From assembly GCF_900176485.1 (NCBI RefSeq), contig NZ_FWYD01000004.1, forward strand, positions 229,965 through 293,964: a DNA stretch of 64,000 nucleotides, given 5' to 3'. The translations under genes and the position numbers were made by a program. The notes beneath the pieces were generated by a model. The model saw only the letters and a program-made list of their open reading frames with translations. It was not told where the DNA came from and did not search any database. Each line of letters begins with the position of its first letter. Position 1 is the stretch's first letter. The DNA comes from Primorskyibacter flagellatus. GTDB taxonomy: Bacteria > Pseudomonadota > Alphaproteobacteria > Rhodobacterales > Rhodobacteraceae. Positions 18,786 to 27,751 of the stretch are shown one piece after another.

Positions 18786-19901
18786 TTACCCGATCAGGCC
18801 ACCCCCTGCCCCCAGCACTTCGTCATAGTGCCGACGCAGCCGTTGCAGCGCTATTCGCAGTACGATCTTGCCGGACCGCGCCGACCAGCCCATCCTCTTT
18901 TCGGCCGATTCCATACCTTCCAGATAGCAGCAGCAGCGCAGAACGACATCGCCAAGCCCCGGCCCAAGATCGGACAGGGCGGTCGCGACACGATCCCGCG
19001 CCGCAGTCGGGCCATAGCCCCGCAGATCTGCGCCCTCGCCGCCTCCCCGCGCGCCTGCTGTCAAAAATCTGTCCCAGTTCTGTGCGACCCGAGGCCCCAT
19101 CTGGGCAAGCTCAAAATCCTCGCGCAACCTTTCCCCGGCCGAGACCAGTTTTTCCGACAGGAAGGGCTGCCCGTCATGGTCTCGCCGTCGCGCAAGAGCG
19201 GTCAGTGGCGATTCCGCCAGTGAATATCGCATGCGCTTGCTGCGGCGGTCCCCTTCGGCCTCTTGCGAAACAGGTGCGCCGTCAAACCCCGCCTGCGCTT
19301 CGGCAAACCCCCTCGCCGAATTTTCGCTGGCCGCGATCAACCGGTTCAGCTCTGCCCGCCCCGCAGCCGTGATCTGGTAGCGCGAGATCCGTGCAGGCTC
19401 TCTGCACATGATCCAGTCCTTGAGCGCCATCGCCTGAGCGATCCCGCTATCCACAACCGCAGTCCGGGTCGATGTGCCATCGCCGGTGTCGCGGACGACA
19501 ACGGCCTTGTCCATCTCGGCCGCAACCGCAAGAACCGCCCCGGTTTCACAGAGCCTGCGCAGAATGCGCATGGCTTCGCGCTCCAGCGTCTTGTCGTCGG
19601 GCGCCATGTGGGGCTCTGTCGGTAAATTGCTCATGTTTGGACGGTCCTTGTCTGACGAGATGGCCGATTTCGGGATGTGATGCCGGCCAAGCTTTCGCAA
19701 GGCGGCATCGACCAACGGGTCGTCGCGCAGCGTCTCGACCTTGCGGACCTGCCGCAGAACCGTCGAGGCATGACACCCTGTTTCCCGAGCCAGCTGTCTG
19801 ATGCTTATGCCCTCTTCGATATGGTGCAGATAGTTGCGTGCGGCATCAGGAACCCATCCGGGATACCCGCCCGCAGTGCTTGTCTCTACGTTCAACCGCA
19901 T
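18786..19901 (-). CDS. DUF6456 helix-turn-helix protein, candidate GafA-type GTA regulator
   Basis: Protein of 371 aa. The N-terminal third holds a helix-turn-helix (GISIRQLARETGCHASTVLRQVRK, quoted here in parts GISIRQLARETG and CHASTVLRQVRK) with YLHHIEEG before it and DDPLVDAALRKLG after; the C-terminal part (SPLTALARRRDHDGQPFLS, then GLGDVVLRCCCYLEGMESAE) is the DUF6456 domain. From memory, the Rhodobacter capsulatus gene-transfer-agent activator GafA has this build; that identity is inferred, not shown. ATG at 19901 has GAGGA six bases before it; upstream GTG/ATG codons in frame have none. Divergent from a DUF6477 gene. Confidence 0.8.
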   Translation of the reverse strand: MRLNVETSTAGGYPGWVPDAARNYLHHIEEGISIRQLARETGCHASTVLRQVRKVETLRDDPLVDAALRKLGRHHIPKSAISSDKDRPNMSNLPTEPHMAPDDKTLEREAMRILRRLCETGAVLAVAAEMDKAVVVRDTGDGTSTRTAVVDSGIAQAMALKDWIMCREPARISRYQITAAGRAELNRLIAASENSARGFAEAQAGFDGAPVSQEAEGDRRSKRMRYSLAESPLTALARRRDHDGQPFLSEKLVSAGERLREDFELAQMGPRVAQNWDRFLTAGARGGGEGADLRGYGPTAARDRVATALSDLGPGLGDVVLRCCCYLEGMESAEKRMGWSARSGKIVLRIALQRLRRHYDEVLGAGGGLIG

Positions 19902-20147
19902 GACTTTCCTCGCATTGCCGTTACCCGTCTGGATTTCCGTGGCTGGTATCCAGATCATTTGAGTCAAATTTTTCACAACCTATGCGGGTATTTATTTCTG
20001 CTTCGTTAACATGGTCATGAATTCACCATCATTGTTTCCAAAGTATAAATGCCGCTGAACCAAGCGTTCGGTGAAGGCGCGCCCTTCGCAACACCCGAAA
20101 AACTTGTGTCATGGTTTCCGTGGATTTGGAGAAAAGGACCCGACGCC

Positions 20148-20438
20148 ATGCAAGACATTCTCAGCCTTCTGCACACGCTCAAACGCCCTCGCTTGTTGAT
20201 CCGGGCAGCGCGAATCGGTGCGCAGGATTACCAACGCACCGCGCATCTTCCACGACTTCTGGGGTATGGCGCGCTGCCGCGCACCGGGCCTGCCCTCATG
20301 CGTCTGATGGAGATAGAGGCAGAGCTGAACGCCCGCCGCGAGGCAAGCGATGCAGGCTATTCCATCGCCCGCCATGTCGAATTACTGGTGGCGATGATGG
20401 GCGAGGCCCGCGTGCTGCGCAGCGCGGGCCAGACCTGA
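20148..20438 (+). CDS. DUF6477 family protein
   Basis: Small protein of 96 aa, mostly helical: MQDILSLLHTLKRPRLLIRA, then ARIGAQDYQRTAHLPRLLG and ALMRLMEIEAELNARREAS. This matches the DUF6477 family of Rhodobacterales as I recall it. AGGA lies nine bases before the chosen ATG; a longer in-frame start at 20049 adds unconserved residues. It is divergently placed with respect to the DUF6456 regulator, over 246 bp of shared upstream sequence, which suggests shared control. No known biochemical role. Confidence 0.8.
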   Translation: MQDILSLLHTLKRPRLLIRAARIGAQDYQRTAHLPRLLGYGALPRTGPALMRLMEIEAELNARREASDAGYSIARHVELLVAMMGEARVLRSAGQT

Positions 20439-20444
20439 GGAAAC

Positions 20445-21989
20445 TTACATGAAGGCGTCCGGCATCGACGCCTTCTTTTCGACGACATAGGCGTTCAGCG
20501 CCTCGTTGATCGCGGGGTCAAGCGCGGGCTGCTGATAATCGTTCAGCAGCTTTTCGACCCGCAAGGCGGCCAGCGCTTCGGAATCGCGTGCGCCTTCTTC
20601 GTCCCATGTCTCGAACGGTTTGTAATCGAAGGTCTCGGACCGCCAGAAGGCGGTCTTGAAATGCGCCTGCGTATGCGCGCAACCAAGGTAATGTCCGCCC
20701 GGCCCGACCTCGCGGATCGCATCCAGCGCCTGCGCTTCCTCGTCAACATTGACGCCCTGCGCGAACTTGTGCAGCGCGCCCAGCTGATCGGCATCCATCA
20801 CGAATTTCTCGAAGCTCGACACCAATCCGCCTTCGAGCCAGCCGCAGGCATGCAGCATGAAGTTCACGCCCGACAGAAGCCCCATGTTCAGGCTGTTCGC
20901 CGTCTCGTATGCGGCCTGCGCATCCGGCAGTTTCGATCCGCAGAACGATCCGGCAGACCGGAATGGCAGCCCCAGTCGCCGCGCAAGCTGACCGGCACCA
21001 TAGGTGATGTGGCTGGCCTCGGGTGTGCCGAATGTGGGCGCGCCCGAATTCATGTCAATCGACGTCACGAAAGCGCCGAAAATCACCGGCGCGCCTTTGC
21101 GGACCAACTGCGAATAGGCGATGCCCGCCAGCACTTCGGCCAGCACTTGCGTCAGCGTGCCCGCCACCGACACCGGTGCCATCGCGCCGCCCACGATGAA
21201 TGGCGAGATGATCGCCGCCTGATTGTTGCGCGCATAAACCTCCAGCGCGCCCATCATCACATCGTCGAAAGTCAGCGGCGAGTTGATGTTGATGAGCGAG
21301 GTCATCACCGTGTTTTGCTGCACGAACTCCTTGCCGAACAGAATTTCGCACATGTCCACCGAATCCTGCGCGCGGCTGGGTTCGGTGACGGACCCCATGA
21401 AGGGCTTGTCCGACAGGGTCATGTGGGCTTGCAGCATGTCCAGATGGCGCTTGTTGACCGGAATGTCCGTCGGTTCGCAAACAGTGCCGCCGGAATGGTG
21501 CAGCCATTTCGACATGTAGCCCAGCTTCACGAACTTGCGGAAATCCTCCATCGTGGCGTAACGGCGGCCACCGGCAACATCGCGCACGAAGGGCGGGCCG
21601 TAAACCGGCGCCAGCACCAGCGACTTGCCCCCGATCTCGACATTGCGCTCCGGGTTGCGGGCGTGCTGGGTGTAGCTTTTCGGCGCGGTGCTGCAAAGCT
21701 GCCGGGCAAGGCCACGCGGAATGCGCACACGTTCGCCATCAATATCGGCGCCCGCCTCGCGCCAAAGCTCCAGCGCTGCGGGGTTGTTGACGAAGTTGAC
21801 CCCGATTTCTTCCAGCACTGTTTCGGCGTTATGTTCGATGATCTCCAGGGCTTCGGTGGTCAGAACCTCGAAATTTGGGATGTTCCGCTCGATATAGCGG
21901 GCGGTTTCGACGCTGACTGCGGTGCGTTCTGCCCTGCGCGCGGCACCGCCACCGCCCCGTGCGCGCCTGCGACCTGCTGCTTCAACCAT
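20445..21989 (-). CDS. MttB-family (non-pyrrolysine) methyltransferase
   Basis: Protein of about 514 aa of the trimethylamine methyltransferase (MttB) superfamily. Segments LTTEALEIIEHNAETVLEEIG, WLHHSGGTVCEPTDIPVNKR (in parts), MTSLININSPLTFDD and SAGSFCGSKLPDAQAAYE are typical; no in-frame TAG occurs where archaeal MttB reads pyrrolysine. Members without pyrrolysine demethylate glycine betaine or related quaternary amines and pass methyl to a corrinoid protein. No corrinoid or MtgA-like gene is adjacent, so it is an orphan here. Start ATG 21989 is preferred (MVEAAGRRRARGGGG); 22025 is an alternative. Confidence 0.9.
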   Translation of the reverse strand: MVEAAGRRRARGGGGAARRAERTAVSVETARYIERNIPNFEVLTTEALEIIEHNAETVLEEIGVNFVNNPAALELWREAGADIDGERVRIPRGLARQLCSTAPKSYTQHARNPERNVEIGGKSLVLAPVYGPPFVRDVAGGRRYATMEDFRKFVKLGYMSKWLHHSGGTVCEPTDIPVNKRHLDMLQAHMTLSDKPFMGSVTEPSRAQDSVDMCEILFGKEFVQQNTVMTSLININSPLTFDDVMMGALEVYARNNQAAIISPFIVGGAMAPVSVAGTLTQVLAEVLAGIAYSQLVRKGAPVIFGAFVTSIDMNSGAPTFGTPEASHITYGAGQLARRLGLPFRSAGSFCGSKLPDAQAAYETANSLNMGLLSGVNFMLHACGWLEGGLVSSFEKFVMDADQLGALHKFAQGVNVDEEAQALDAIREVGPGGHYLGCAHTQAHFKTAFWRSETFDYKPFETWDEEGARDSEALAALRVEKLLNDYQQPALDPAINEALNAYVVEKKASMPDAFM

Positions 21990-22210
21990 ATCCCGCCCTC
22001 GCAAATTGCCGTTCCGGCCCATCATGGACCCACCTGTCCAAGCGTCTTACCGCGCGGACTCAGAAGTGTTTTTCCGGTTTCCGGCAGTTGTGGGGCGAAA
22101 ACGACATCCATCCCCTTTCCTGACACGACCCCAAGCTTCGCCCGGTTTTCTTTGACCTCGCGACAGGCAGACTGCATCATGCCTGAAAAAGCGGCGGAAC
22201 GCCTTGAATT

Positions 22211-22228
22211 CGGGAGGACGCGGCAATT
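22211..22228 (+). promoter_or_regulatory. Ribosome site and ATT start codon of the DUF2270 gene
   Basis: GGGAGGA at 22212-22218 is followed seven bases later by ATT at 22226. The frame is closed by TGA at 22205 and has no ATG, GTG or TTG until the TTG at 22367, well inside the conserved protein. The site therefore points to initiation at ATT, a very rare start codon known from infC and pcnB. Confidence 0.65.
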
Positions 22229-22906
22229 TCTGAACCCGCACACGAACGCAAAACCCTGACATCGTCAGAAATTACCGCCGTCGCACATCTTTATCGTGGC
22301 GAGGTTTACCGCAGCACGATCTGGCGCACCCGGCTGGACACCACGACCAACTGGGCCGTCGTCACGTTGGGCGTTGCGCTGTCAATCTCTTATGCCGCGC
22401 CCGAAGCATCGCCGCTGCCGCTTGTTCTGGTCGGTGTTCTGATCATCCTGTTCCTGATGCTGGAGGCGCGGCGCTATCGCTATTTCAACGTCTGGCGCGC
22501 CCGCGCCCGCTGGATGGAGGTGCATTTTTACGCGCCCATGCTGGCCGATGGCGACCTGCACCTTGAGGAAGACTGGCAGAAGGTACTGGCAAATGATTAT
22601 CTGCGCCCGCGCTACCATGTCTCGTCGATGGTTGCTGTCGGCCGACGGATCCGGCGCAACTATCTGTGGATCCTGTTGATCCAGGCGCTGGCCTATACGG
22701 GCAAACTCGTCGTGCACCCGACGCCAGCACAATCCGTGTCACAGGTCATTCAACGCGCCGATGTCGGTCCATTACCCGGCGAAGTGGTGATCGCGATCGG
22801 CGTTGTCTATGTCATCTCCTGGGCCGCCATCGCGATTTGGAGCGCCCGGCTGGACAGTCGTCGGGGCGCGATCCGCGGCACCGAACAAGCCAGTTCCATG
22901 GGTTAA
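22226..22906 (+). CDS. DUF2270 predicted membrane protein (ATT start)
   Basis: Protein of about 226 aa. The conserved DUF2270 block AVAHLYRGEVYRSTIWRTRL begins near residue 18, followed by DTTTNWAVVTLGVALSISYA (helix 1), LPLVLVGVLIILFLMLEARR (helix 2), WMEVHFYAPML, and two later helices (YLWILLIQALAYTGKL and VVIAIGVVYVISWAAIAIW). Function of the family is unknown; it is an inner-membrane protein by topology. Because the conserved block precedes the first ordinary start codon in frame (TTG 22367), translation must begin upstream, most likely at ATT 22226 with a strong ribosome site. A sequencing error from ATG cannot be excluded. Confidence 0.82.
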   Translation: MSEPAHERKTLTSSEITAVAHLYRGEVYRSTIWRTRLDTTTNWAVVTLGVALSISYAAPEASPLPLVLVGVLIILFLMLEARRYRYFNVWRARARWMEVHFYAPMLADGDLHLEEDWQKVLANDYLRPRYHVSSMVAVGRRIRRNYLWILLIQALAYTGKLVVHPTPAQSVSQVIQRADVGPLPGEVVIAIGVVYVISWAAIAIWSARLDSRRGAIRGTEQASSMG

Positions 22907-22987
22907 GCGCGCCGTTCTGAACGCAATCACACGATCCGCGATCCACGCTCTTGCCTCGCTTGCGCCAAAGGGCTACGAGCTTGGCGC

Positions 22988-24556
22988 ATGAGCCAGATAT
23001 CGCATGACCGCCTCCTTATCATCGACTTCGGATCCCAGGTAACGCAGCTGATTGCGCGCCGCCTGCGAGAGCTGAATGTCTATTGCGAAATCCACCCCTA
23101 TCAGAATGTCACCGATGCCTTTCTGCGCGACTTTGCGCCCAAGGCCGTGATTTTCTCGGGCGGGCCGGATTCGGTCACCCGCGAAGGCAGCCCGCGCCCG
23201 CCCAAATCGGTCTATGACCTTGGCGTGCCGATCCTTGGCATTTGCTACGGCCAGCAGGTCATGATGCAGGATCTTGGCGGTCGCGTTATCGGCGGCGAAG
23301 GCACCAGTGAATTCGGCCGCGCCTATGTCACGCCGGAACCGGACCGGATCGACCTGTTGCAAGGCTGGTTCATGGACGGATCGGGCCGCGAACAAGTCTG
23401 GATGAGCCACGGCGATCACGTCGCCGATCTTGCCCCCGGCTTTCAGGTCTACGCCACCTCGCCCGGCGCGCCCTATGCGATCACCGCCGATCTGGACCGC
23501 CGGTTTTATGCCGCGCAGTTCCACCCCGAGGTGCATCACACGCCCAACGGCAAGACGCTTTACGAGAATTTCGTCAAGGACGCTGGCTTTACCGGCGACT
23601 GGACAATGGGTGCCTATCGCGAGGAAGCGATCCGCAAGATCCAGCAGCAGGTAGGCGATGCGAAAGTCATCTGCGCGCTGTCCGGCGGCGTTGACAGTTC
23701 GGTGGCCGCCGTTCTGCTTCACGAAGCAATCGGCGACCAGCTTACCTGCGTCTTTGTCGATCACGGGCTATTGCGGATGAACGAGGCGACCGAGGTCGTC
23801 ACCATGTTCCGCGAGCATTACAACTTGCCGCTGATCCATGCGGATGAAAGCGAATTGTTCCTTGGCAAGCTGGACGGCGTTTCCGATCCCGAGACCAAGC
23901 GCAAGATCATCGGCGGGCTTTTCATCGACGTGTTCCAGAAATACGCCGATGGGATCGAGGGTGCAGAGTTCCTGGCCCAAGGCACGCTGTATCCTGACGT
24001 CATCGAATCAGTATCGTTCAGCGGGGGCCCCTCGGTCACCATCAAGAGCCACCACAATGTCGGCGGCCTGCCTGAAAAGATGGGTCTGAAGCTGGTCGAG
24101 CCGCTGCGCGAGTTGTTCAAGGACGAGGTGCGCGCGTTGGGGCACGAGCTTGGCCTGCCAGCCAGCTTCATCGGCCGCCACCCCTTCCCCGGCCCCGGCC
24201 TGGCAATCCGCTGCCCCGGAGAGATCACCCGCGAAAAGCTGGAGATCCTGCGCAAGGCCGACGCGGTTTATATCGACCAGATCCGCAAGCACGGCCTGTA
24301 TGACGAAATCTGGCAGGCTTTCGTGGCTATCCTTCCGGTCCGCACCGTCGGCGTGATGGGCGACGGGCGGACCTATGATTTCGCCTGCGCGCTGCGTGCC
24401 GTGAACTCTGTCGACGGGATGACCGCCGATTATTATCCCTTCACCCACGAATTTCTGGGCGAGACGGCGACACGGATCATCAACGAGGTCAAAGGCATCA
24501 ACCGCGTCACCTATGACGTGACCTCGAAACCTCCGGGCACGATCGAGTGGGAATGA
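22988..24556 (+). CDS. guaA: GMP synthase (glutamine-hydrolysing)
   Basis: Converts XMP to GMP with glutamine as amide donor; 522 aa. N-terminal class I amidotransferase domain has the nucleophile Cys in GICYGQQVM and His/Glu in QFHPEVHHT; the ATP-pyrophosphatase domain has the P-loop [11 protein letters not shown]; the C-terminal dimerisation domain ends KPPGTIEWE. There is no clear Shine-Dalgarno sequence; instead a GCGCCAA/TTGGCGC hairpin ends at the base before the ATG. The glycosyltransferase gene starts 3 nt after the stop. Confidence 0.97.
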   Translation: MSQISHDRLLIIDFGSQVTQLIARRLRELNVYCEIHPYQNVTDAFLRDFAPKAVIFSGGPDSVTREGSPRPPKSVYDLGVPILGICYGQQVMMQDLGGRVIGGEGTSEFGRAYVTPEPDRIDLLQGWFMDGSGREQVWMSHGDHVADLAPGFQVYATSPGAPYAITADLDRRFYAAQFHPEVHHTPNGKTLYENFVKDAGFTGDWTMGAYREEAIRKIQQQVGDAKVICALSGGVDSSVAAVLLHEAIGDQLTCVFVDHGLLRMNEATEVVTMFREHYNLPLIHADESELFLGKLDGVSDPETKRKIIGGLFIDVFQKYADGIEGAEFLAQGTLYPDVIESVSFSGGPSVTIKSHHNVGGLPEKMGLKLVEPLRELFKDEVRALGHELGLPASFIGRHPFPGPGLAIRCPGEITREKLEILRKADAVYIDQIRKHGLYDEIWQAFVAILPVRTVGVMGDGRTYDFACALRAVNSVDGMTADYYPFTHEFLGETATRIINEVKGINRVTYDVTSKPPGTIEWE

Positions 24557-24559
24557 ACC

Positions 24560-25588
24560 ATGTATGCGCCGCTTCCCGACGATGTGCGGATCGCTGGCAG
24601 GTCGCTGGTTGATCGGGACGGGCTGACGCTGATCGCGGTTTTCCGGAACGAAAGCTACCTGCTTCCTGCCTTTCTGGATCACTACCGTGGGCTGGGCGTG
24701 TCCAGATTCGTGCTGCTTGATGATCGGTCGGATGACACCAGCCGCGATCTGCTTGACGATCAACCCGATGTCATGGTGCTGGAAAGCACGCGGCGCTACG
24801 GCGACAGCGTGGCCGACACCGAACGCCCGCCAACGGTGCGCAGCGTGTCAGGCTATCGCCAGATTCACCTGTGGCGCACCGCGCTGGCGAACTGGCTTTG
24901 CGACGGCAGGTGGATGATCCAATGCGACATTGACGAGTTTGCATCGCTGCCCTCGGGAGCGACGCTGGATGGCCTTGCCAATCGGTTAGAGCGGGACGGC
25001 GCGGCGGGCGCATGGGGCGGCATGATCGACCTCTACCCCGCCCATTTCGACGACCTCGCACAGGACACGCCTGCCGCCGATGACCCGCGCAACGGGCGGT
25101 GGTATTTCGACGGCGTGCGGCATTTTTCGTTGCGGCGCAACGGGCCGCCACGGCACCACTATGCGGGCGCACGGTCCAGGCTCAACCGCGCCTACCTGCC
25201 AAACGCTCGTCAGTTTTCTGCGTTCGAGATCTGGAAACTACGCGCTCTGGGGGCGCGCAAATCGCCCGCCGGGCGGTTCGTAAAGCCGCTCCTGCAAAAG
25301 TGGCGGCGCGGCGCGTGGTATCTTTCATCGCATGAAACGACGCTCCGCCTCAGCCATAGGGTTCTGATACCGCTGCTTCACTACCGCTACACTCCCGCGC
25401 TGCAAGCCAAAGTCCTATGGGCCATGCAAAGTGGCGGCTATTCCAAGAACAACTCGGATTATTTCACGATCGACCGGCTGCTCAGCGCGATGAACGAAGC
25501 CAAAGGCAGCTTTCTGGGCGATGTCTCGAAAGAATACACTGGCCACACAGATCTCGTCGCGACCAGAAATGCTCGCGGACTGACATGA
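24560..25588 (+). CDS. Glycosyltransferase family 2-like protein
   Basis: Protein of 342 aa with a GT-A fold. LTLIAVFRNESYLLPAFLDH begins the nucleotide-sugar site, FVLLDDRSDDTSRDLL and QCDIDEF supply the acidic metal-binding motif (DID), and later YFDGVRHFSLRR and HHYAGARSRLNR resemble the GT2/GT92-like group that decorates surface polysaccharides in roseobacters. No membrane helix, so it is cytosolic or peripheral. It starts 3 nt after guaA, suggesting shared transcription but not shared function. Sugar and acceptor unknown. Confidence 0.8.
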   Translation: MYAPLPDDVRIAGRSLVDRDGLTLIAVFRNESYLLPAFLDHYRGLGVSRFVLLDDRSDDTSRDLLDDQPDVMVLESTRRYGDSVADTERPPTVRSVSGYRQIHLWRTALANWLCDGRWMIQCDIDEFASLPSGATLDGLANRLERDGAAGAWGGMIDLYPAHFDDLAQDTPAADDPRNGRWYFDGVRHFSLRRNGPPRHHYAGARSRLNRAYLPNARQFSAFEIWKLRALGARKSPAGRFVKPLLQKWRRGAWYLSSHETTLRLSHRVLIPLLHYRYTPALQAKVLWAMQSGGYSKNNSDYFTIDRLLSAMNEAKGSFLGDVSKEYTGHTDLVATRNARGLT

Positions 25589-25776
25589 CCTGTGGCCGGG
25601 CAGCTTTCCGCCATCTCCCCTGGGTGTTCCGTCCAGACAAGGATTGGTTGCAGCCATAACCTCGGATTTCGTTCCAATTGGTGGCACATCTGAAGGCTGA
25701 CAATGATTTCCTACGCGTCGGCGCCTATGATCCGGCTTTCAATGCACCTTCCCGTCGAAAACGCGGGAAAACCACC

Positions 25777-26154
25777 CTAGCCCGGCACCTCCCTAGGCTT
25801 GCCCTCATCATCAATCGCCACAAAGGTAAAGATCGCCTCGGTCACCTTTTCGCGACCCGTGGCGAGGCCCCGGCGGACCCAGGCCTCGACGTCTATGGCC
25901 ATGGATGTGCGTCCGACGCGCTTTATCTCGCAATAGACGCACAGCACGTCCCCCACCTTGACCGGGCGGAGGAACTTCATCGCGTCCACGGCCACAGTGG
26001 CGACACGTCCCTCGGCGCGCTCGCCCGCGACGATGCCCGCCGCGATGTCCATCTGGCTCAGCACCCAGCCACCAAAAATATCGCCCGAGACATTTGTATC
26101 CGCGGGCATTGCCAGTGTGCGCAAGGTGACGTCGCTGTGGTGGGGCTTGTTCAT
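25777..26154 (-). CDS. YciA-type acyl-CoA thioesterase
   Basis: Hot-dog-fold thioesterase of 125 aa that hydrolyses acyl-CoA. Family signature TNVSGDIFGGWVLSQMDIA (about residues 18-36) is followed by VATVAVDAMKFLRPVKVGD and EAIFTFVAIDDEGKPREV. The start at 26154 is preceded by AAGGAG. It stands alone, divergent from the 34-aa ORF and the cold-shock gene. Confidence 0.92.
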   Translation of the reverse strand: MNKPHHSDVTLRTLAMPADTNVSGDIFGGWVLSQMDIAAGIVAGERAEGRVATVAVDAMKFLRPVKVGDVLCVYCEIKRVGRTSMAIDVEAWVRRGLATGREKVTEAIFTFVAIDDEGKPREVPG

Positions 26155-26334
26155 CGCAGTCTCCTTGGTTGCGACCACCATATCACTGCGCGGCCCCACG
26201 CCAACCCTGCATGGGGCGGAGATTTCCCCGCCGGTGCAAAACGGCCTTGCCGTCAGAGGCAAAACCCGGTCCGGAATACCTGACTGTGGCACAGCCCCGC
26301 GATCAGGCATGATGGGGTCAGGAGGAAAGATCCC

Positions 26335-26439
26335 ATGACAACCAAGCATGACCAACCCGCCCCCGACACATCCAGGCAACCCCAAAATGCGCCGCAGCCG
26401 CCGAAACCTTTCCGTTTCACTGACTGGGCGGCGATCTGA
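26335..26439 (+). CDS. 34-aa small ORF with strong ribosome site
   Basis: Tiny ORF of 34 aa with an AGGAGG site seven bases before the ATG. The first 20 or so residues are Pro/Gln-rich and disordered (KHDQPAPDTSRQPQNAP); the end KPFRFTDWAAI looks like a short structured motif. No known family was recognised, and no signal or membrane helix. The near-perfect ribosome site is the main argument for it being real. Confidence 0.5.
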   Translation: MTTKHDQPAPDTSRQPQNAPQPPKPFRFTDWAAI

Positions 26440-26786
26440 CCCGCCCCGCGCGAAGCCGCCTGTGCAGCCGGTCTTTGCGCCCCCTTAATGACCCACCGCG
26501 CGGTGGAATCCACACTTGCGCAACCCTGATAAAGTGGCTCCCATTCGGTCAGGACCTACATGCGGAATAATTTAACTAATTGATAACAAACAAGGTTTCG
26601 CCACGAAACCATTTGACACAAACTCCGTCCTTGCCACGAATCACAAAGCCTGCCATACGCTGCCTCGCTACGTTATTCTCTATCGCTCTACTGTCTCCCT
26701 TACACGGCGCTCAGTTCCTCGATCAAGACCGACCGCGCCGGGCTGCCGCAATAAAGTGGGCAGCAAATGATTAGGAGACCACGGAT
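26440..26786. other. Long leader and intergenic region before cold-shock gene 1
   Basis: About 350 bases with no supported gene. The right 190 bases are markedly more AT-rich than the surroundings and probably form the promoter and long 5' untranslated leader of the cold-shock gene. The words ATAAAGTGG occur twice (about 26530 and 26751). Confidence 0.55.
26613..26641 (+). promoter_or_regulatory. Candidate sigma-70 promoter for cold-shock gene 1
   Basis: TTGACA at 26613-26618 and ACGAAT at 26636-26641 are 17 bases apart. The -35 is a perfect match, the -10 is weak. Use of this promoter would give an mRNA leader of about 140 bases, as is usual for cspA genes. Confidence 0.4.
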
Positions 26787-26993
26787 ATGGCTACTGGCAC
26801 CGTGAAATGGTTCAACACCACAAAAGGCTTCGGCTTCATCGCACCTGACGCAGGCGGCAAGGACGTTTTCGTCCATATCTCCGCTGTTGAGCGTTCGGGC
26901 CTAACCGGCCTGGCCGACAACCAGAAAGTTGAGTACGAGCTGGAATCCGGCCGTGACGGCCGCGAAAGCGCGTCGAATATCGAGCTGGTCTAA
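26787..26993 (+). CDS. CspA-family cold-shock protein 1
   Basis: Single cold-shock domain protein, 68 aa, an RNA/DNA-binding chaperone. RNP1 (KGFGFIAPD) and RNP2 (VFVHISAVE) are intact on the five-stranded barrel sequence beginning [23 protein letters not shown] lies before the ATG. A near-copy is encoded at 29958; the two differ in a handful of residues. Long AT-rich leader suggests cold or post-transcriptional control. Confidence 0.95.
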   Translation: MATGTVKWFNTTKGFGFIAPDAGGKDVFVHISAVERSGLTGLADNQKVEYELESGRDGRESASNIELV

Positions 26994-27003
26994 GACCGCT
27001 TGC

Positions 27004-27028
27004 GGGGTGGGCCACCGGCCCATCCCAA
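27004..27028. terminator. Hairpin after cold-shock gene 1
   Basis: GGGGTGGGCC pairs with GGCCCATCCC (one wobble pair) around ACC, starting about 10 bases after the stop codon. There is no U-run, so it may be a stabilising hairpin or a weak terminator; it also lies beyond the end of the converging DUF2938 gene. Confidence 0.5.
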
Positions 27029-27043
27029 CCCTCACCGCGTCAG

Positions 27044-27520
27044 CTATGACAGCAAGATCGCCGTGAGATACATTCCCAAACCAAACACCGTATGGGCGAT
27101 CAGCCCCATGATCCGCACCTTCCAGGGCGTGTCTGTTCGCGACGCCGCCCAGCCCAGCCCCATTCCGGGCTGTAGCAGAAACCACCCCGCCGCAATCGTG
27201 ATCAGCGCAAAGATCCACACCGGCAGGAATGTCGGCGCGGCCACCCAGGCGGTCCCGACGATCAGCACGAACATCACCCCGTAGAGCACACCCACGCCGT
27301 AATGCACCCCCCATCCGAGCGCTGTTTCGGACGCGACCGGCGCGGCCTCTGCAATGCTGTCGTGAAAGAGTTTGCCGCGCAGGGTGTGGCCTGACCACCG
27401 ACCGACATTCGCCCAGTTGGGCTTTGGTTGCCCGGCGAAGCGGTTCAGCACCTCCGCCCATATATCCATTGCGACAGTGCCGCCCAATCCCATCAAAGCC
27501 CCTGTTGCTATCAATTCCAT
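27044..27520 (-). CDS. DUF2938-family membrane protein
   Basis: Membrane protein of 158 aa with about four hydrophobic segments: LIATGALMGLGGTVAMDIWA at the start, then YGVGVLYGVMFVLIVGTAW, PVWIFALITIAAGWFLLQPG and IMGLIAHTVFGLGMYLTAIL. The arrangement fits DUF2938, a family with no known function. The start at 27520 has AGAGGG about six bases upstream; a longer frame to 27577 lacks support. It is convergent with cold-shock gene 1 and divergent from the L,D-transpeptidase. Confidence 0.8.
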   Translation of the reverse strand: MELIATGALMGLGGTVAMDIWAEVLNRFAGQPKPNWANVGRWSGHTLRGKLFHDSIAEAAPVASETALGWGVHYGVGVLYGVMFVLIVGTAWVAAPTFLPVWIFALITIAAGWFLLQPGMGLGWAASRTDTPWKVRIMGLIAHTVFGLGMYLTAILLS

Positions 27521-27751
27521 GACTGCCCTCTTCCCTATCCGCCAGATCGAGATGCCCCAGGATTGGCGGCAGTACAATACGCGTCATCGTCGACCCGGCT
27601 CCCAGACATTCAGACACGAGGGCCCAACCCTGCTTTCGCGGTGCAAGCCGGCAACATTGACGGGTAACAATTCCATGAATTACCGGAACATTTCCCCCTT
27701 CACGTTGCTTTTTCCCTCAATAATGCGAAAATACGCTGTCCAGATGAGAGT

